Shown: positions 32,893 through 42,203, counted from the stretch's first letter. The stretch: DNA of 64,000 nt from Acaricomes phytoseiuli DSM 14247 (GCF_000376245.1 NZ_AQXM01000061.1:58857-122856); one strand, 5' to 3'. The notes: generated by a model not told the origin, from the sequence alone. Translations and numbers: made by a program.

Positions 32893-35004
32893 TCAGCCCG
32901 CCAGCACCGCCACATCGAGCTCCTCCTCCGGGAAAAGACACGCTTGCCGGTGATCCGGCCCCGCATCGAACAACGGCGGCATCTCCGCCCGGCACTGCTC
33001 CTGCTTGGCCTCCGGCAGCATGACGTAAATGGGGCACCTGCTCCGGAAAACGCAGCCTTCAGGAGTATTGAGCGGGGTCGGCAGATCCCCTTTGAGTACG
33101 ATCCGCTCGCGGCTGCGCTCGGCCACCGGATCCGGAATCGGGATCGCGGAGAGCAGAGCGCGGGTATACGGGTGCTGCGGGTTATCGAAGACTTGATCCA
33201 CCTGACCGATCTCCACGATCTTGCCCAAATACATCACGGCCACTCGATCAGAGATATGCCGTACCACGGAGAGATCGTGGGAGACCAGGAGGTAGCTCAG
33301 CCCCAGCTCCACGCGCAGCTGCTCCAGGAGGTTGATCACCCCGGCCTGCACCGAAACGTCCAGGGCCGAAACCGGCTCATCCAAGACGATCAGCTTGGGG
33401 TTCGTCGCAAGCGCCCGGGCGATCCCGATCCGCTGCCGCTGCCCACCGGAGAACTGGTTCGGAAAGCGATTCACGAAATCCGGCTGCAGACCCACGAGCT
33501 CCATGAGCTCCAGCACCCGCTCCCGGATCTGAGACTTGCTCAGGCCACGGCCTTCCAGCGGTTCGGAGAGCGTCTCGAAGACCGTGAATCGCGGGTCCAG
33601 TGCACCCGTGGGGTCCTGGAACACCATCTGCACGTCCTTGCGGACCTTGCTGCGCACCTCAGCCTTGGTGATACCATGGTTCTCGGTGTCTCCGATCCGC
33701 ACGGTACCCACCTGGTCCGCATCGAACTCCATGATCTCCAGCAGAGTGGTCGTCTTCCCGCAGCCGGATTCGCCGACGATGGAGAAGCACTCGCCTTCGC
33801 GGATATCGAAGCTCAACCCATCGGCGGCTTTCACCGTGCCCACCCGGCGCTTGAAGAGCGCACCTTTCATGAGCGGGTGATGCTTCACCAGATCCTGAAC
33901 CTGAAGCACCACCTGGCGTTCCGAGCGCGGAACGGCAACGAGCTCCGAAGTCTCGATCTCCGGCACCGGGTAGATGTCCCGTGCGCTGTCGGCATCGCGC
34001 AGCTGTTCGGTTTTCAGGCAGGCGGCCTCATGCTGCGGATCCACCTGGAGCATCGGGATCTCGCCGTGCCGGCATTCATCCGTGGCGATCGGGCAGCGTG
34101 CGGCGAAGGAGCAACCAGGCGGCGGATCGGTCAGATTGGGCGGGGTGCCCTTGATCGGCACCAGGGAATGCCGCGCCACGGTATCCACCCGGGGAATCGC
34201 CCCCAGCAGCCCGAGGGTGTAGGGCATCCGGGGCGCCCGAAAAAGGCTCTCCGCCGTGGCCCGCTCCACCGGCTGCCCCGCGTACATCACCATGATCTCG
34301 TCCGCGATCCCGGCGACGACCCCCAGATCGTGGGTGATCATGACCACCGCGGCGCCCGTCTCCCGCTGCGCGGCCTTGAGCACATCGAGGATCTGCGCCT
34401 GGATCGTCACATCCAGGGCGGTGGTGCATTCATCGGCGAAGAGCACATCGGGGTTGTTCGCGATGGCGATGGCGATCATCACTCGCTGCCGCATCCCGCC
34501 GGAGAACTCATGCGGGAAGGCCTTGAGCCGCTCCTGGGGGCTGGGGATGCCGACCAGATCCAGCAGCTCCACGGCACGGCTGCGCTTGGCCGCCCGGTTC
34601 ATTCCGGGGTTGTGCACGGTGAGCGCCTCGATGATCTGATCACCCACGGTGAGCACCGGGGTCAGCGAGGAGAGCGGATCCTGAAACACCATGGCGAGCT
34701 CATTGCCCCGGTACCGGGACATCTGGCGATCACTGAGCCCCAGGAGTTCCCGGCCGCGGTACAACACCGAGCCGGTGATGTCCGCGGTCTCCGGCAGCAA
34801 GCCCATGATCGCCAGCGAGGAGACCGATTTCCCCGAGCCGGATTCGCCCACGATGCCCAGGGTCTTGCCCCGGTAGAGGTCGAAGTCGACCCCCCGCACT
34901 GCTTGGTTGATGCCGTTCTCGGTGTTGAAGCTGACCCTGAGATCGCGCACGCTCAGCACCGCCTCCGGCTGCTGAGTCCGAGTCACTGTTTCCGCTGCTG
35001 TCAT
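32893..35004 (-). CDS. Peptide ABC transporter ATP-binding protein, DppD-DppF fusion
   Basis: The 703-residue protein holds two complete ABC domains in one chain, replacing separate DppD and DppF. Domain 1: Walker A GESGSGKSVSS, signature FSGGMRQRVMIAIAI. Domain 2: Walker A GESGCGKTTTL, signature FSGGQRQRIGIARAL, Walker B LIVLDEPVSALD. Each is followed by the C-terminal oligopeptide extension (PPGCSFAARCPIATDEC and PEGCVFRSRCPIYVM). The start overlaps the end of the permease gene by 4 nt. Confidence 0.95.
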   Translation of the reverse strand: MTAAETVTRTQQPEAVLSVRDLRVSFNTENGINQAVRGVDFDLYRGKTLGIVGESGSGKSVSSLAIMGLLPETADITGSVLYRGRELLGLSDRQMSRYRGNELAMVFQDPLSSLTPVLTVGDQIIEALTVHNPGMNRAAKRSRAVELLDLVGIPSPQERLKAFPHEFSGGMRQRVMIAIAIANNPDVLFADECTTALDVTIQAQILDVLKAAQRETGAAVVMITHDLGVVAGIADEIMVMYAGQPVERATAESLFRAPRMPYTLGLLGAIPRVDTVARHSLVPIKGTPPNLTDPPPGCSFAARCPIATDECRHGEIPMLQVDPQHEAACLKTEQLRDADSARDIYPVPEIETSELVAVPRSERQVVLQVQDLVKHHPLMKGALFKRRVGTVKAADGLSFDIREGECFSIVGESGCGKTTTLLEIMEFDADQVGTVRIGDTENHGITKAEVRSKVRKDVQMVFQDPTGALDPRFTVFETLSEPLEGRGLSKSQIRERVLELMELVGLQPDFVNRFPNQFSGGQRQRIGIARALATNPKLIVLDEPVSALDVSVQAGVINLLEQLRVELGLSYLLVSHDLSVVRHISDRVAVMYLGKIVEIGQVDQVFDNPQHPYTRALLSAIPIPDPVAERSRERIVLKGDLPTPLNTPEGCVFRSRCPIYVMLPEAKQEQCRAEMPPLFDAGPDHRQACLFPEEELDVAVLAG

Positions 35005-36020
35005 GCTGCGCCCATCCTGCTCTTATCCTTGCGTTCGGAAGCCACCCGGCCCTGAAGCTTAGGCTTGCGCACGCGCCCCACCGAGCTGGATCCCGGATCG
35101 AAAGCGTCCCGGAGGCCGTCATTGAGCATCGACAGCGAACCGGTCAGCAAGAACATTGTCAGCAGCGGGAACCAGAACATCCAGGGGAAAGAATTCACTT
35201 GTGAGGAAGCCTGGCCGATCAGCACGCCCAAGCTGATATCCGGGTCTTTGATGCCGATGCCGATGAAGGAGAACGCGACCTCAGCCAGAATCGCCACGGT
35301 CACCCCGCGCGTGATCTCCAGCACCAGCAGAGAGCCGATATTGGGCACCATATGCCGCCAGACGATCTTGAAAGGGTGCACGCCCATGAACTGGGCCGCT
35401 TTGACGAACTCCCTGCTCATCAGCGACTTCCCCATCGCCCGGATCAGACGCGCCGCGCCCATCCAGCCGAAAGCCAGCAGCACGATGGTCAGCAGCAACC
35501 AACCGGGCAGTGCCTGGCGCAGCCCCCCGCTGCCGCTCGTCACGACCGCGACGATGAGGATCGTGGGCACCATGATCAGGGTTTCCAGGATCAGCATCAT
35601 GATCCGCTCCAAGCGGCCGCCGAAGTACGCCATGGTACAGCCGTAGACCGCGGCGAGCAGCGCGCTGCCGATACCGACCACCAAGCCGATCATGATCGAG
35701 GTGCGGGTGCCTTCGACTAGCAGCGCGAAGAGATCCCGGCCGGACTGCGTCGTGCCGAACCAGTGCGAAGCCGATGGCCCCATGCCAATGCTGAAGGGGT
35801 CGATCGTGGTCTTCTCCCACTGCTGCAGAAACGCTCCGGCGGTGGAGAAGAGGAAAAGCGCGAGGAAAATGCACAGGCCGACGACTGCGGTGCGGTTGCG
35901 CAGGAAGCGACGCAGGATGATCCGGGATTTGCTGATCACCGCATCACCGATGGCGGTTTTCGCCGCCAGCCGTTCCTCCGTGCGCTCATCGGATGGGTCC
36001 GGGATATTGGGCTGCGTCAT
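35001..36020 (-). CDS. Peptide ABC transporter permease, DppC-like
   Basis: The 339-residue DppC-type permease begins with a cytoplasmic N-terminus and a first helix (TAVVGLCIFLALFLFSTAGAF). It has the periplasmic WFGTTQSGRDLFALLVEGTRTSIMIGLVVGIG and the coupling EAA-like loop (LIRAMGKSLMSREFVKAAQFMGVHPFKIVWRHMVPN). Five or six helices fit the DppC family. It overlaps the DppB-like permease gene by 4 nt and the ATPase gene by 4 nt. The C-terminal 30 residues are basic and disordered. Confidence 0.93.
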   Translation of the reverse strand: MTQPNIPDPSDERTEERLAAKTAIGDAVISKSRIILRRFLRNRTAVVGLCIFLALFLFSTAGAFLQQWEKTTIDPFSIGMGPSASHWFGTTQSGRDLFALLVEGTRTSIMIGLVVGIGSALLAAVYGCTMAYFGGRLERIMMLILETLIMVPTILIVAVVTSGSGGLRQALPGWLLLTIVLLAFGWMGAARLIRAMGKSLMSREFVKAAQFMGVHPFKIVWRHMVPNIGSLLVLEITRGVTVAILAEVAFSFIGIGIKDPDISLGVLIGQASSQVNSFPWMFWFPLLTMFLLTGSLSMLNDGLRDAFDPGSSSVGRVRKPKLQGRVASERKDKSRMGAA

Positions 36021-37000
36021 GAGACCCTCACTCTCGGATCGACGACACTCGTCGCCAGATCAGCCAGAATCGCACCGATCGCGAAGACCAATGAGCCGAA
36101 GGCCACCGTCGCCACCGTCGCATTGACATCGGCTTTGCTGATCACATCGATCGCCCAGAGGCCGATACCGGGCCAGGCGAAGATCTGTTCCGCGAAGAAG
36201 GCTCCCATGAAGACGAGCGGAACCTGGAAGGCGATGGACTGGGCCACCGGAATGAAGGAAACTCGCAGCCCATGCTTGCGTATTGCCTGGTTCCGGGTGA
36301 GCCCCTTGGCCCGGGCCGTGCGCACGAAGTCGGCATTGACGTTATCCAGCAGATACTGCCGTTGCGAGATCTGATAGGCCTGCCAGCCAAGCACCGTGAG
36401 CGCGAAGGTGGGGACCACGTAATGGGCGGCCATATCCCAGAACGCCGGCCACCCCGGTTCGACACCCACTGTAGAGATACCGGTGACATAGAAGATCTGG
36501 CTGCCCGCGGCCTCATTGATCTGGATCGCCCCGAGCTGAATCAGGAAGTACCCGATGGGCGCCGGGAGGATGTATACGAAGTAGCTCCAGCCGGTGATGA
36601 TCCGGTCTGCCAGGCGGTACTGCCGGGCGGCGGCATAGACACCAAGGGCCACGCCGATCACAATGGTCAGGATCATCGCGACGATGTACAGCCGGGCGGA
36701 GACCCAGACCCGGTCCGCAAACTCGGCATTGACGAAGGCTCCGGAGGGGCTCCGGCCCCAGTCCCAGCGCGTGAAGACCCCCAGGAACCACTCCCAATAG
36801 CGTTCCAAGGGGTTCTTCGACGGGTCCAGGCCCAGGTTCGCGAAGTTCTGCTGGATCTGTTCGTCGGTGGGCCGCGGGATCTTCTCCTGCTCCAGCAATG
36901 CCGGGCGCATAGTCGAGACAGCGAGGAAGTACGTGGCCGAAGTGGTCACGAAGATCATCAGAAGATAGCGGATAGCCCGCTTGAGCAGATAGATGAACAC
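36017..37000 (-). CDS. Peptide ABC transporter permease, DppB-like
   Basis: This 327-residue DppB-type permease forms the membrane channel with the DppC-like protein. It starts MFIYLLKRAIRYLLMIFVTTSATYFLAVSTMRPAL, the usual first helix, and carries the EAA-like loop (VNADFVRTARAKGLTRNQAIRKHGLRVSFIPVAQ) followed by FFAEQIFAWPGIGLW. It is the first gene of the four-gene dpp operon. Confidence 0.93.
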   Translation of the reverse strand: MFIYLLKRAIRYLLMIFVTTSATYFLAVSTMRPALLEQEKIPRPTDEQIQQNFANLGLDPSKNPLERYWEWFLGVFTRWDWGRSPSGAFVNAEFADRVWVSARLYIVAMILTIVIGVALGVYAAARQYRLADRIITGWSYFVYILPAPIGYFLIQLGAIQINEAAGSQIFYVTGISTVGVEPGWPAFWDMAAHYVVPTFALTVLGWQAYQISQRQYLLDNVNADFVRTARAKGLTRNQAIRKHGLRVSFIPVAQSIAFQVPLVFMGAFFAEQIFAWPGIGLWAIDVISKADVNATVATVAFGSLVFAIGAILADLATSVVDPRVRVS

Positions 37001-37351
37001 GGTGCCGGGCTCAGCGTTTCAGCCGCCCCTTGGGGTCCAGCGGCTGACTATCTGGAATGGTACTTATGGGCGACACTATGATCTATCCTCTCAACGGAAA
37101 AACCGGATGCGCTGTCGGAAAATCCTGGAAGTGGATTTCTTGAACCGCAGATCAGCAATCCCTGATTACCAATGTTGCGTGCATCACATTGGAGTGAAAT
37201 GTAGCACAATGTGCTGCGGTCTACCGTTCATCTCTTGCACACCGCGTGACTCTTTACCTCACTGAAACAATCCCGGAACACATCGGAGGGGAACTGAAAG
37301 AGGCCTCGGGAGGATCCCCGTAAGCGCAGCAGCGCTCCGTCGGCTTATGCT
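37001..37351. promoter_or_regulatory. Divergent promoter region between the peptide transporter and an aminotransferase
   Basis: This 351-bp region must hold promoters for the dpp operon (minus) and the aminotransferase gene (plus). Visible symmetric elements are AGCACAATGTGCT at 37203-37215 and a GATCAGCAATCCCTGATTA motif near 37150. Either could be an operator. No coding frame with family similarity is present. Confidence 0.4.
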
Positions 37352-38602
37352 GTGGGGGTGACATCCAATAGCTCTTTTCCCCCAGTTTCCCAGGCCCTGA
37401 CCGGACCGGCCGCCGCTGAGATGTTCTCGGCGCGCGCCGAGAACATCAAGCAGTCCGCCGTGCGCGATGTTTTCGAGATCTCGATGCGCCCGGGGCTCAT
37501 CTCCCTGGCCGGAGGCAACCCTTATCTTCAGTCCCTGCCCTTACCGGAACTCGCGGAAGCTGCCGCGAGGATCATCAGCGAAGAAGGGCTCACTGCCCTG
37601 CAATACGGCGGCGGCCAGGGCACCCCGGAGCTGCGCGAGCAGATCTGCCAGGTCATGGCTGCCGAGGGCATCACAGATGCTGATCCGGAGAATGTCGTGG
37701 TCACCGCCGGATCGCAGTCCGCGCAAGATATCGCCGCTAAAATCTTCTGCGATCCGGGCGATGTGATTCTGGTCGAGGACCCCACCTATGTGGGTGCGCT
37801 CAATACCTTCGAGGTCTACCAGGTAGAGCTCGAACCGGTCGCCGTCGATGACGAGGGAATCATCCCAGATGCTCTGCGGCAGCGCATCCACGAGCTCAAA
37901 AATCAGGGCAAGCGGATCAAGCTGCTCTATACCATCCCGAATTTCAACAACCCCTCCGGTGCGATGCTCGCCGAAGAACGGCGTGTTCAGATCATCGAGA
38001 TCTGCCAGGAGGCCGGGATCCTCGTGCTGGAGGACAACCCTTACGGCCTGCTCAAATTCGACGGTCAGCCGCTGGCCCCTTTGCGCGCCAGGGACTTCGA
38101 GAACGTGATCTATCTGGGTTCGTTCTCGAAGATCTTCGCTCCGGGGCTGCGGGTGGGCTGGGCGCTTGTGCCCCCGGCGTTCAAACAGCGCTTTTACCTG
38201 GCCAATGAGGCGGTGACCCTGTGCCCGCCGACTTTCAATCAGATGTTGATCTCTGAGTATCTGCGCAACCATGATTGGCTCGGGCAGATCGAGCGCTACC
38301 GCGAGCTGTATCGGGAGCGCTGCTCCGCGATGCTCGAAGCGCTCGAGGAATACATGCCGGAAGGTGTGAGCTGGAACCGCCCGGAGGGCGGGTTCTTCGT
38401 CTGGCTCAGCCTGCCCGAGCATATCGACACGTACCCGCTACTACAGCAGGGCATCGACGCCGGCGTCGTCTTCGTGCCGGGAGCTGCTTTCACTACCGCG
38501 GAGCACAGCAGTGCGCTCCGCCTAGCGTTCAGCGCAGTGGGCACGGAAGAGATCCGGGAAGGGGTTCGCCGGCTCGCCGGGGTCCTCCGGGAAGCTCTGT
38601 AA
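37352..38602 (+). CDS. PLP-dependent aminotransferase, class I/II (LysN/2-aminoadipate type)
   Basis: The 416-residue protein belongs to the fold-type I aminotransferases resembling 2-aminoadipate/MocR-related enzymes. The PLP Lys is in GSFSKIFAPGLRVGW; YTIPNFNNPSGAML gives the Asn that binds the cofactor, and VLEDNPYGLL supplies the Asp/Tyr pair. N-terminal ISMRPGLISLAGGNPYLQSLPL is typical of the subgroup. It starts at GTG 37352 or, less likely, GTG 37358. It ends in a 30-bp hairpin. Substrate is uncertain; the peptide importer upstream could feed it with amino acids, which is inference. Confidence 0.85.
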   Translation: MGVTSNSSFPPVSQALTGPAAAEMFSARAENIKQSAVRDVFEISMRPGLISLAGGNPYLQSLPLPELAEAAARIISEEGLTALQYGGGQGTPELREQICQVMAAEGITDADPENVVVTAGSQSAQDIAAKIFCDPGDVILVEDPTYVGALNTFEVYQVELEPVAVDDEGIIPDALRQRIHELKNQGKRIKLLYTIPNFNNPSGAMLAEERRVQIIEICQEAGILVLEDNPYGLLKFDGQPLAPLRARDFENVIYLGSFSKIFAPGLRVGWALVPPAFKQRFYLANEAVTLCPPTFNQMLISEYLRNHDWLGQIERYRELYRERCSAMLEALEEYMPEGVSWNRPEGGFFVWLSLPEHIDTYPLLQQGIDAGVVFVPGAAFTTAEHSSALRLAFSAVGTEEIREGVRRLAGVLREAL

Positions 38603-38608
38603 ATCCGG

Positions 38609-38671
38609 CGCTGAGTGTTCGGGTGTGGTGACTTAGAGCTCCTCTAAGTCACCACACCCGAACACTCAGCG
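38609..38671. terminator. 57-nt hairpin family, copy 3 (30-bp perfect stem)
   Basis: Bases 38609-38638 and 38642-38671 are exact complements with a 3-nt loop. The TGAGTG...CACTCA core (38612-38668) is 57 nt. It lies between the convergent aminotransferase gene and the aromatic-acid transporter gene. Confidence 0.9.
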
Positions 38672-38684
38672 GGAAGAGCGGGGG

Positions 38685-39983
38685 TTAGAGTGCTTCGCTG
38701 CGCCGGGAAAGGCCGAAGATCACGCTCAGAGCTATGGAAGCGAGCGCCGCGGCGATAGCGAAGACCAGGAAGTTCGCATTGACCCCGAGCCCAACAACCA
38801 AGAGCAACCCGCCGACCTGTGGAGCAGCAACGGCACCGATCCGGCCCACACCGAGCGCCCAGCCCAGGGCCGTACCACGCAGCTGGGAGGGGTAAAGGTT
38901 GGCGATCGCCGCGAGGATCAGGCACTGTGTACCGTGCATGCCGATACCCGCGAGTACTAGGAGCGCGTAGACCACCGCGGTCGGCGGATTCAACAGCAGA
39001 GCAGCCAGGGCGGCAGCGGCAATCGCCGCGGTCACCATAGCCACCCGGACCGGGCCGAAACGGTCCCCGGCCGCCGCCGAGAGCAGTGATCCTGCCACCG
39101 CACCGAGGTTAAGCGCAAGCGCGAACGTCAGAGCCGAGCCCAGGTCATGCCCGGCAGTCTGCATCAGGGACGGAAGCCAGATGCCCAAGCCGTACCAGGC
39201 GAAAAGCCCGCCAAGTGTCGCCAGCGCGAAGAGCAGGCTCGCAGATCGATAAGGCGGGCGCAGTAATTGCCGAAAACCGCTTTCTACCGCAGCCGGGGAA
39301 CCCTGCGCGGCGGGCTTCGTGCGCAGAGTCTCGGGCAGCACCTTCCACGCGACCGGCAGCACGACGATCAGGGCCAGTGCCGCCACCAAGAACATCGAAT
39401 GCCAGCCGAAGCTGGGGATCAAGACGATTCCGAGCAAAGCCGCGAGCGAGCCGCCGATCGGCACCCCGGACATCATCACGGTAGCGGTCAGCGCGCGGAA
39501 ACGCGGCGGTACCAGCTCTGCGGCCATAGCGTTCACCGATGGCATGAGACCGCCAAGGCCCAGGCCAGCGATGAGTCGGAACAGGCCGAACCAGATAGGC
39601 CAGATAGGGTTGGGCGCGAAGGCGCACAGCACGGTGAATACCGAGAACACGATAGTGCACGCCAGGATAGTGGTGCGACGCCCTAGGGAGTCAGAGATCC
39701 GGCCTGCGAATAAAGCACCCAGGAGCATGCCCAGGAAAGCCAGGCTGCCCAGGGTTCCCGAACTGGCTCGGTCCAGGCCCCAGTCGGCTTCGGCCAGCAA
39801 TGATGACTGCACGGTGCCGTAGACGATGAGATCATAGCCATCGAAGACCACAAGCAGCCAGCAGACGAAGACCACGATGAACGCCTTGCGCTTGCCGAGG
39901 GCGAATTCCGGAGTGCTACCGGTTTCCGGCAATGCCGGTAGCTTTCCTGTTTTCGTCTCCATCGACGCAGCCCTCGTCTTCAT
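38685..39983 (-). CDS. genK: AAHS-family aromatic acid:H+ symporter
   Basis: This 432-residue MFS protein is probably the 3-hydroxybenzoate/gentisate importer. The first helix has VVFDGYDLIVYG, the DGYD/aromatic-acid signature of AAHS transporters, followed by ADWGLDRASSGTLGSLAFLGMLLGALFAGRISDSLGRRTT (motif A). The C-terminal half has a second motif-like ALGWALGVGRIGAVAAPQVGG. It diverges from the genR gene across 86 bases, as the transporter does in Corynebacterium glutamicum. Name taken from that organism by order and family; substrate is inference. Confidence 0.82.
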   Translation of the reverse strand: MKTRAASMETKTGKLPALPETGSTPEFALGKRKAFIVVFVCWLLVVFDGYDLIVYGTVQSSLLAEADWGLDRASSGTLGSLAFLGMLLGALFAGRISDSLGRRTTILACTIVFSVFTVLCAFAPNPIWPIWFGLFRLIAGLGLGGLMPSVNAMAAELVPPRFRALTATVMMSGVPIGGSLAALLGIVLIPSFGWHSMFLVAALALIVVLPVAWKVLPETLRTKPAAQGSPAAVESGFRQLLRPPYRSASLLFALATLGGLFAWYGLGIWLPSLMQTAGHDLGSALTFALALNLGAVAGSLLSAAAGDRFGPVRVAMVTAAIAAAALAALLLNPPTAVVYALLVLAGIGMHGTQCLILAAIANLYPSQLRGTALGWALGVGRIGAVAAPQVGGLLLVVGLGVNANFLVFAIAAALASIALSVIFGLSRRSEAL

Positions 39984-40061
39984 CGTGATGGGGTCATGAC
40001 TGACCCTTTGTCTGTATATGTGATCCGACTCTTGCGGCAGTTACGGGAATGCAGCAATAGA

Positions 40062-40077
40062 ATTCTGATATGCAGAA
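40062..40077. promoter_or_regulatory. Putative GenR operator 1, overlapping the genR start codon
   Basis: TTCTG and CAGAA form an inverted repeat with a five-base spacer (ATTCTGATATGCAGAA). The ATG of genR is inside the spacer and right half. It faces genK across the intergenic region. A second copy with the same arms lies at 40979-40995. Confidence 0.6.
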
Positions 40078-40939
40078 GTTTAGCCCGGCTCCAGATTCAC
40101 CGCGTTCTGGGAAAAGGACTTCCCCGAACCAGCAGGAACGGCCCAGCTATGCACTGAGCTCCGTGGATAACGCCTTGCGGCTCATCCAGCTGCTGCGCGA
40201 TCTCGGCCGACTGCGGATCAAAGACGCTGCCACGGAGCTCAGCATAGCCCCGTCCACGGCGCATCGTCTGATGGCGATGCTGGTGTATCGGGGCTTCGCC
40301 GTCCAGGACGAATACCGGGAGTACCTGCCCGGCCCCGCGATCGGCCAGCCGCCAGCGGGGATGGCCTGGGCCAAGGAGTTACGACGACTGGCGCAGCCAC
40401 ATCTGGAGTTGCTGTCCAGCAGAATCGGCGAGACTGTCAATCTGATGATCCGGGTGGGTACAAAGGTTAGCTTCCTGAGCACTATCGAATCCGACACCCT
40501 GCTGCGCATCGGCGACCGGCGCGGAAGCGTCTTCAATGCCCGCGAGACCTCCGGCGGCAAGGCGATACTGGCGACTCTGCCAGAAGCGACACTGCTGCAG
40601 CTGTACCGCTCCAAAGGGGCCAAACTGGCCGGTGATCTGATGAGCGAGAATCGGTATCTTTCGCTGAACTCGGAATTAGCCGCAGTGCACACCACCGGCT
40701 ATGCCGTCAACCGGAACAGCACCGAACCCGGAGTATCAGCAATAGGCCTGGCCCTGCTCCACGGACCAGGCCCCGCAGCAGCGGCCTTCGCCGTAGCCGT
40801 CCCGTCCACGCGGCTGGAGCAGTTGCTGCAGCGACGTCAGCTCGACCTCATCCGGATGTGCAAGCAAGAGATCGATCATGACTTGCAGCATCTTTTCAGC
40901 AAAGAGGGCAATGCTCAGGACAACGGGCCCTTCATTTAG
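40070..40939 (+). CDS. genR: IclR-family regulator of the gentisate cluster
   Basis: The 289-residue protein has an N-terminal winged HTH (YALSSVDNALRLIQLLRDLGRLRIKDAATELSIAPSTAHRLMAMLVYRGF) and an IclR ligand domain (GETVNLMIRVGTKVSFLSTIESDTLLR, then RRGSVFNARETSGGKAILATL). It lies between the transporter and the catabolic genes, as GenR does in C. glutamicum. There is no ribosome site before ATG 40070, so the message may be leaderless. Two matching inverted repeats (one on its own start codon, one before genD) suggest autoregulation and control of both operons. Confidence 0.85.
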   Translation: MQKFSPAPDSPRSGKRTSPNQQERPSYALSSVDNALRLIQLLRDLGRLRIKDAATELSIAPSTAHRLMAMLVYRGFAVQDEYREYLPGPAIGQPPAGMAWAKELRRLAQPHLELLSSRIGETVNLMIRVGTKVSFLSTIESDTLLRIGDRRGSVFNARETSGGKAILATLPEATLLQLYRSKGAKLAGDLMSENRYLSLNSELAAVHTTGYAVNRNSTEPGVSAIGLALLHGPGPAAAAFAVAVPSTRLEQLLQRRQLDLIRMCKQEIDHDLQHLFSKEGNAQDNGPFI

Positions 40940-40978
40940 GACTCGGCCGGCACGGCGCAGATTCCGGGCCTGAAGTAA

Positions 40979-40995
40979 ATTCTGAATAGCAGAAT
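40979..40995. promoter_or_regulatory. Putative GenR operator 2, before genD
   Basis: ATTCTGAATAGCAGAAT is a perfect 6-base inverted repeat with a five-base spacer, 72 bases before the gentisate dioxygenase start. Its arms are the same as in the site at the genR start. Confidence 0.65.
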
Positions 40996-41066
40996 AAAAG
41001 GACTTCTGCGTTTCCACTCCGGCTAGCCTGGCCCACAGCACATCCACCATCTGAAAGAGAATCGTC

Positions 41067-42203
41067 ATGGGCAAAGGCGCCAAACAGGACAACGGTCCGC
41101 ACACCGTGGTATCCCAGTATGGGCAACCGCCGGAAGTCTCTGAGCCGGAACTGGCGCAGCTTTACCGCGATTTCGCCGCGGAAAACCTCAATCCACTGCG
41201 GACTCAGCTAGGCGATCTGATGCCGGAGCAACCCCGCCCGCAGGCGAAGCCTCATGTCTGGCGCTGGGATGTGCTCTACCCGCTGGCGCAGCGCTCCGGG
41301 GATCTGGTGCCTGTGGGCCGCGGCGGCGAGCGCCGGGCCATCGCGCTGGCTAACCCCGGCCTCGGTGGCGCCCCGTATGCCACTGCCACCCTCTGGGCGG
41401 CCATCCAATACCTCGGCCCTCGTGAAACCGCACCGGAGCATCGGCACTCGCAGAACGCTTTCCGTTTCATCATCGAAGGCGAAGGCGTATGGACGGTCGT
41501 CAACGGGGACCCGGTAGCGATGCGCCGCGGCGACTTCCTCCTGACTCCGGGCTGGAACTTCCACGGCCACTACAACGAATCTGGCGCTCCGATGGCCTGG
41601 ATCGACGGTCTAGACATCCCTTTCGTGCATTACACCGATACGAGCTTCTTCGAATTCGGCTCGGAGCGGGTCACCGACGAGGCCACTCCCAGGATCTCCC
41701 GGGCGGAACGTCTCTGGGCCTACCCCGGCCTGCGGCCGCTCAGCGGACTGGATCCGCACACTAATTCTCCTATCGCCGCTTACCGATGGGAGTACACCGA
41801 TAAGGCGCTGACCGAACAGCTGCTCCTGGAAGACGAAGGCCAGCCCGCCACGGTAGAACCGGGGCACGCAGCGGTCCGTTACACGAATCCGACCACCGGC
41901 GGCGATGTCATGCCGACGCTGCGCGCCGAGTTCCACCGCTTGCGTCCCGGAGCGGCGACCCGCCCCCGGCGGGAAGTCGGCTCCTCAGTCTGGCAGGTCT
42001 TCGAAGGCCAGGGCACCGTATCCCTCGACGGAGTGGAACAGCGGCTGAGCAAAGGCGATCTCTTCGTGGTTCCCTCCTGGACCTCCTGGTCGCTACGCAA
42101 CGACGAGCCGGAGGAGAGCCTGGATCTCTTCCAGTTCTCCGATGCGCCGATCATCGAGCGCCTCCACTTCCACCGCACATTCATCGAAGGGCAGGACTCA
42201 TGA
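41067..42203 (+). CDS. genD: Gentisate 1,2-dioxygenase
   Basis: This 378-residue bicupin enzyme cleaves gentisate to maleylpyruvate using Fe(II). The first cupin carries the metal set in APEHRHSQNAFRFIIEGEG (His125, His127) and WNFHGH (His166, His168). The second cupin motif is weaker (EVGSSVWQVFEGQGTVSLDG). It has the normal length for the family. It is followed by a 4-nt overlap with the hydrolase gene, so genD-genF-genM form one operon. The upstream operator at 40979 suggests GenR control. Confidence 0.93.
   Translation: MGKGAKQDNGPHTVVSQYGQPPEVSEPELAQLYRDFAAENLNPLRTQLGDLMPEQPRPQAKPHVWRWDVLYPLAQRSGDLVPVGRGGERRAIALANPGLGGAPYATATLWAAIQYLGPRETAPEHRHSQNAFRFIIEGEGVWTVVNGDPVAMRRGDFLLTPGWNFHGHYNESGAPMAWIDGLDIPFVHYTDTSFFEFGSERVTDEATPRISRAERLWAYPGLRPLSGLDPHTNSPIAAYRWEYTDKALTEQLLLEDEGQPATVEPGHAAVRYTNPTTGGDVMPTLRAEFHRLRPGAATRPRREVGSSVWQVFEGQGTVSLDGVEQRLSKGDLFVVPSWTSWSLRNDEPEESLDLFQFSDAPIIERLHFHRTFIEGQDS

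Noticed and set aside
32944..35055. 703-residue plus-strand frame opposite the ABC ATPase fusion gene
   Set aside because: It is the antisense shadow of the ATPase gene; its translation is His/Arg/Asp rich and shows no family, while the minus frame has complete ABC motifs.
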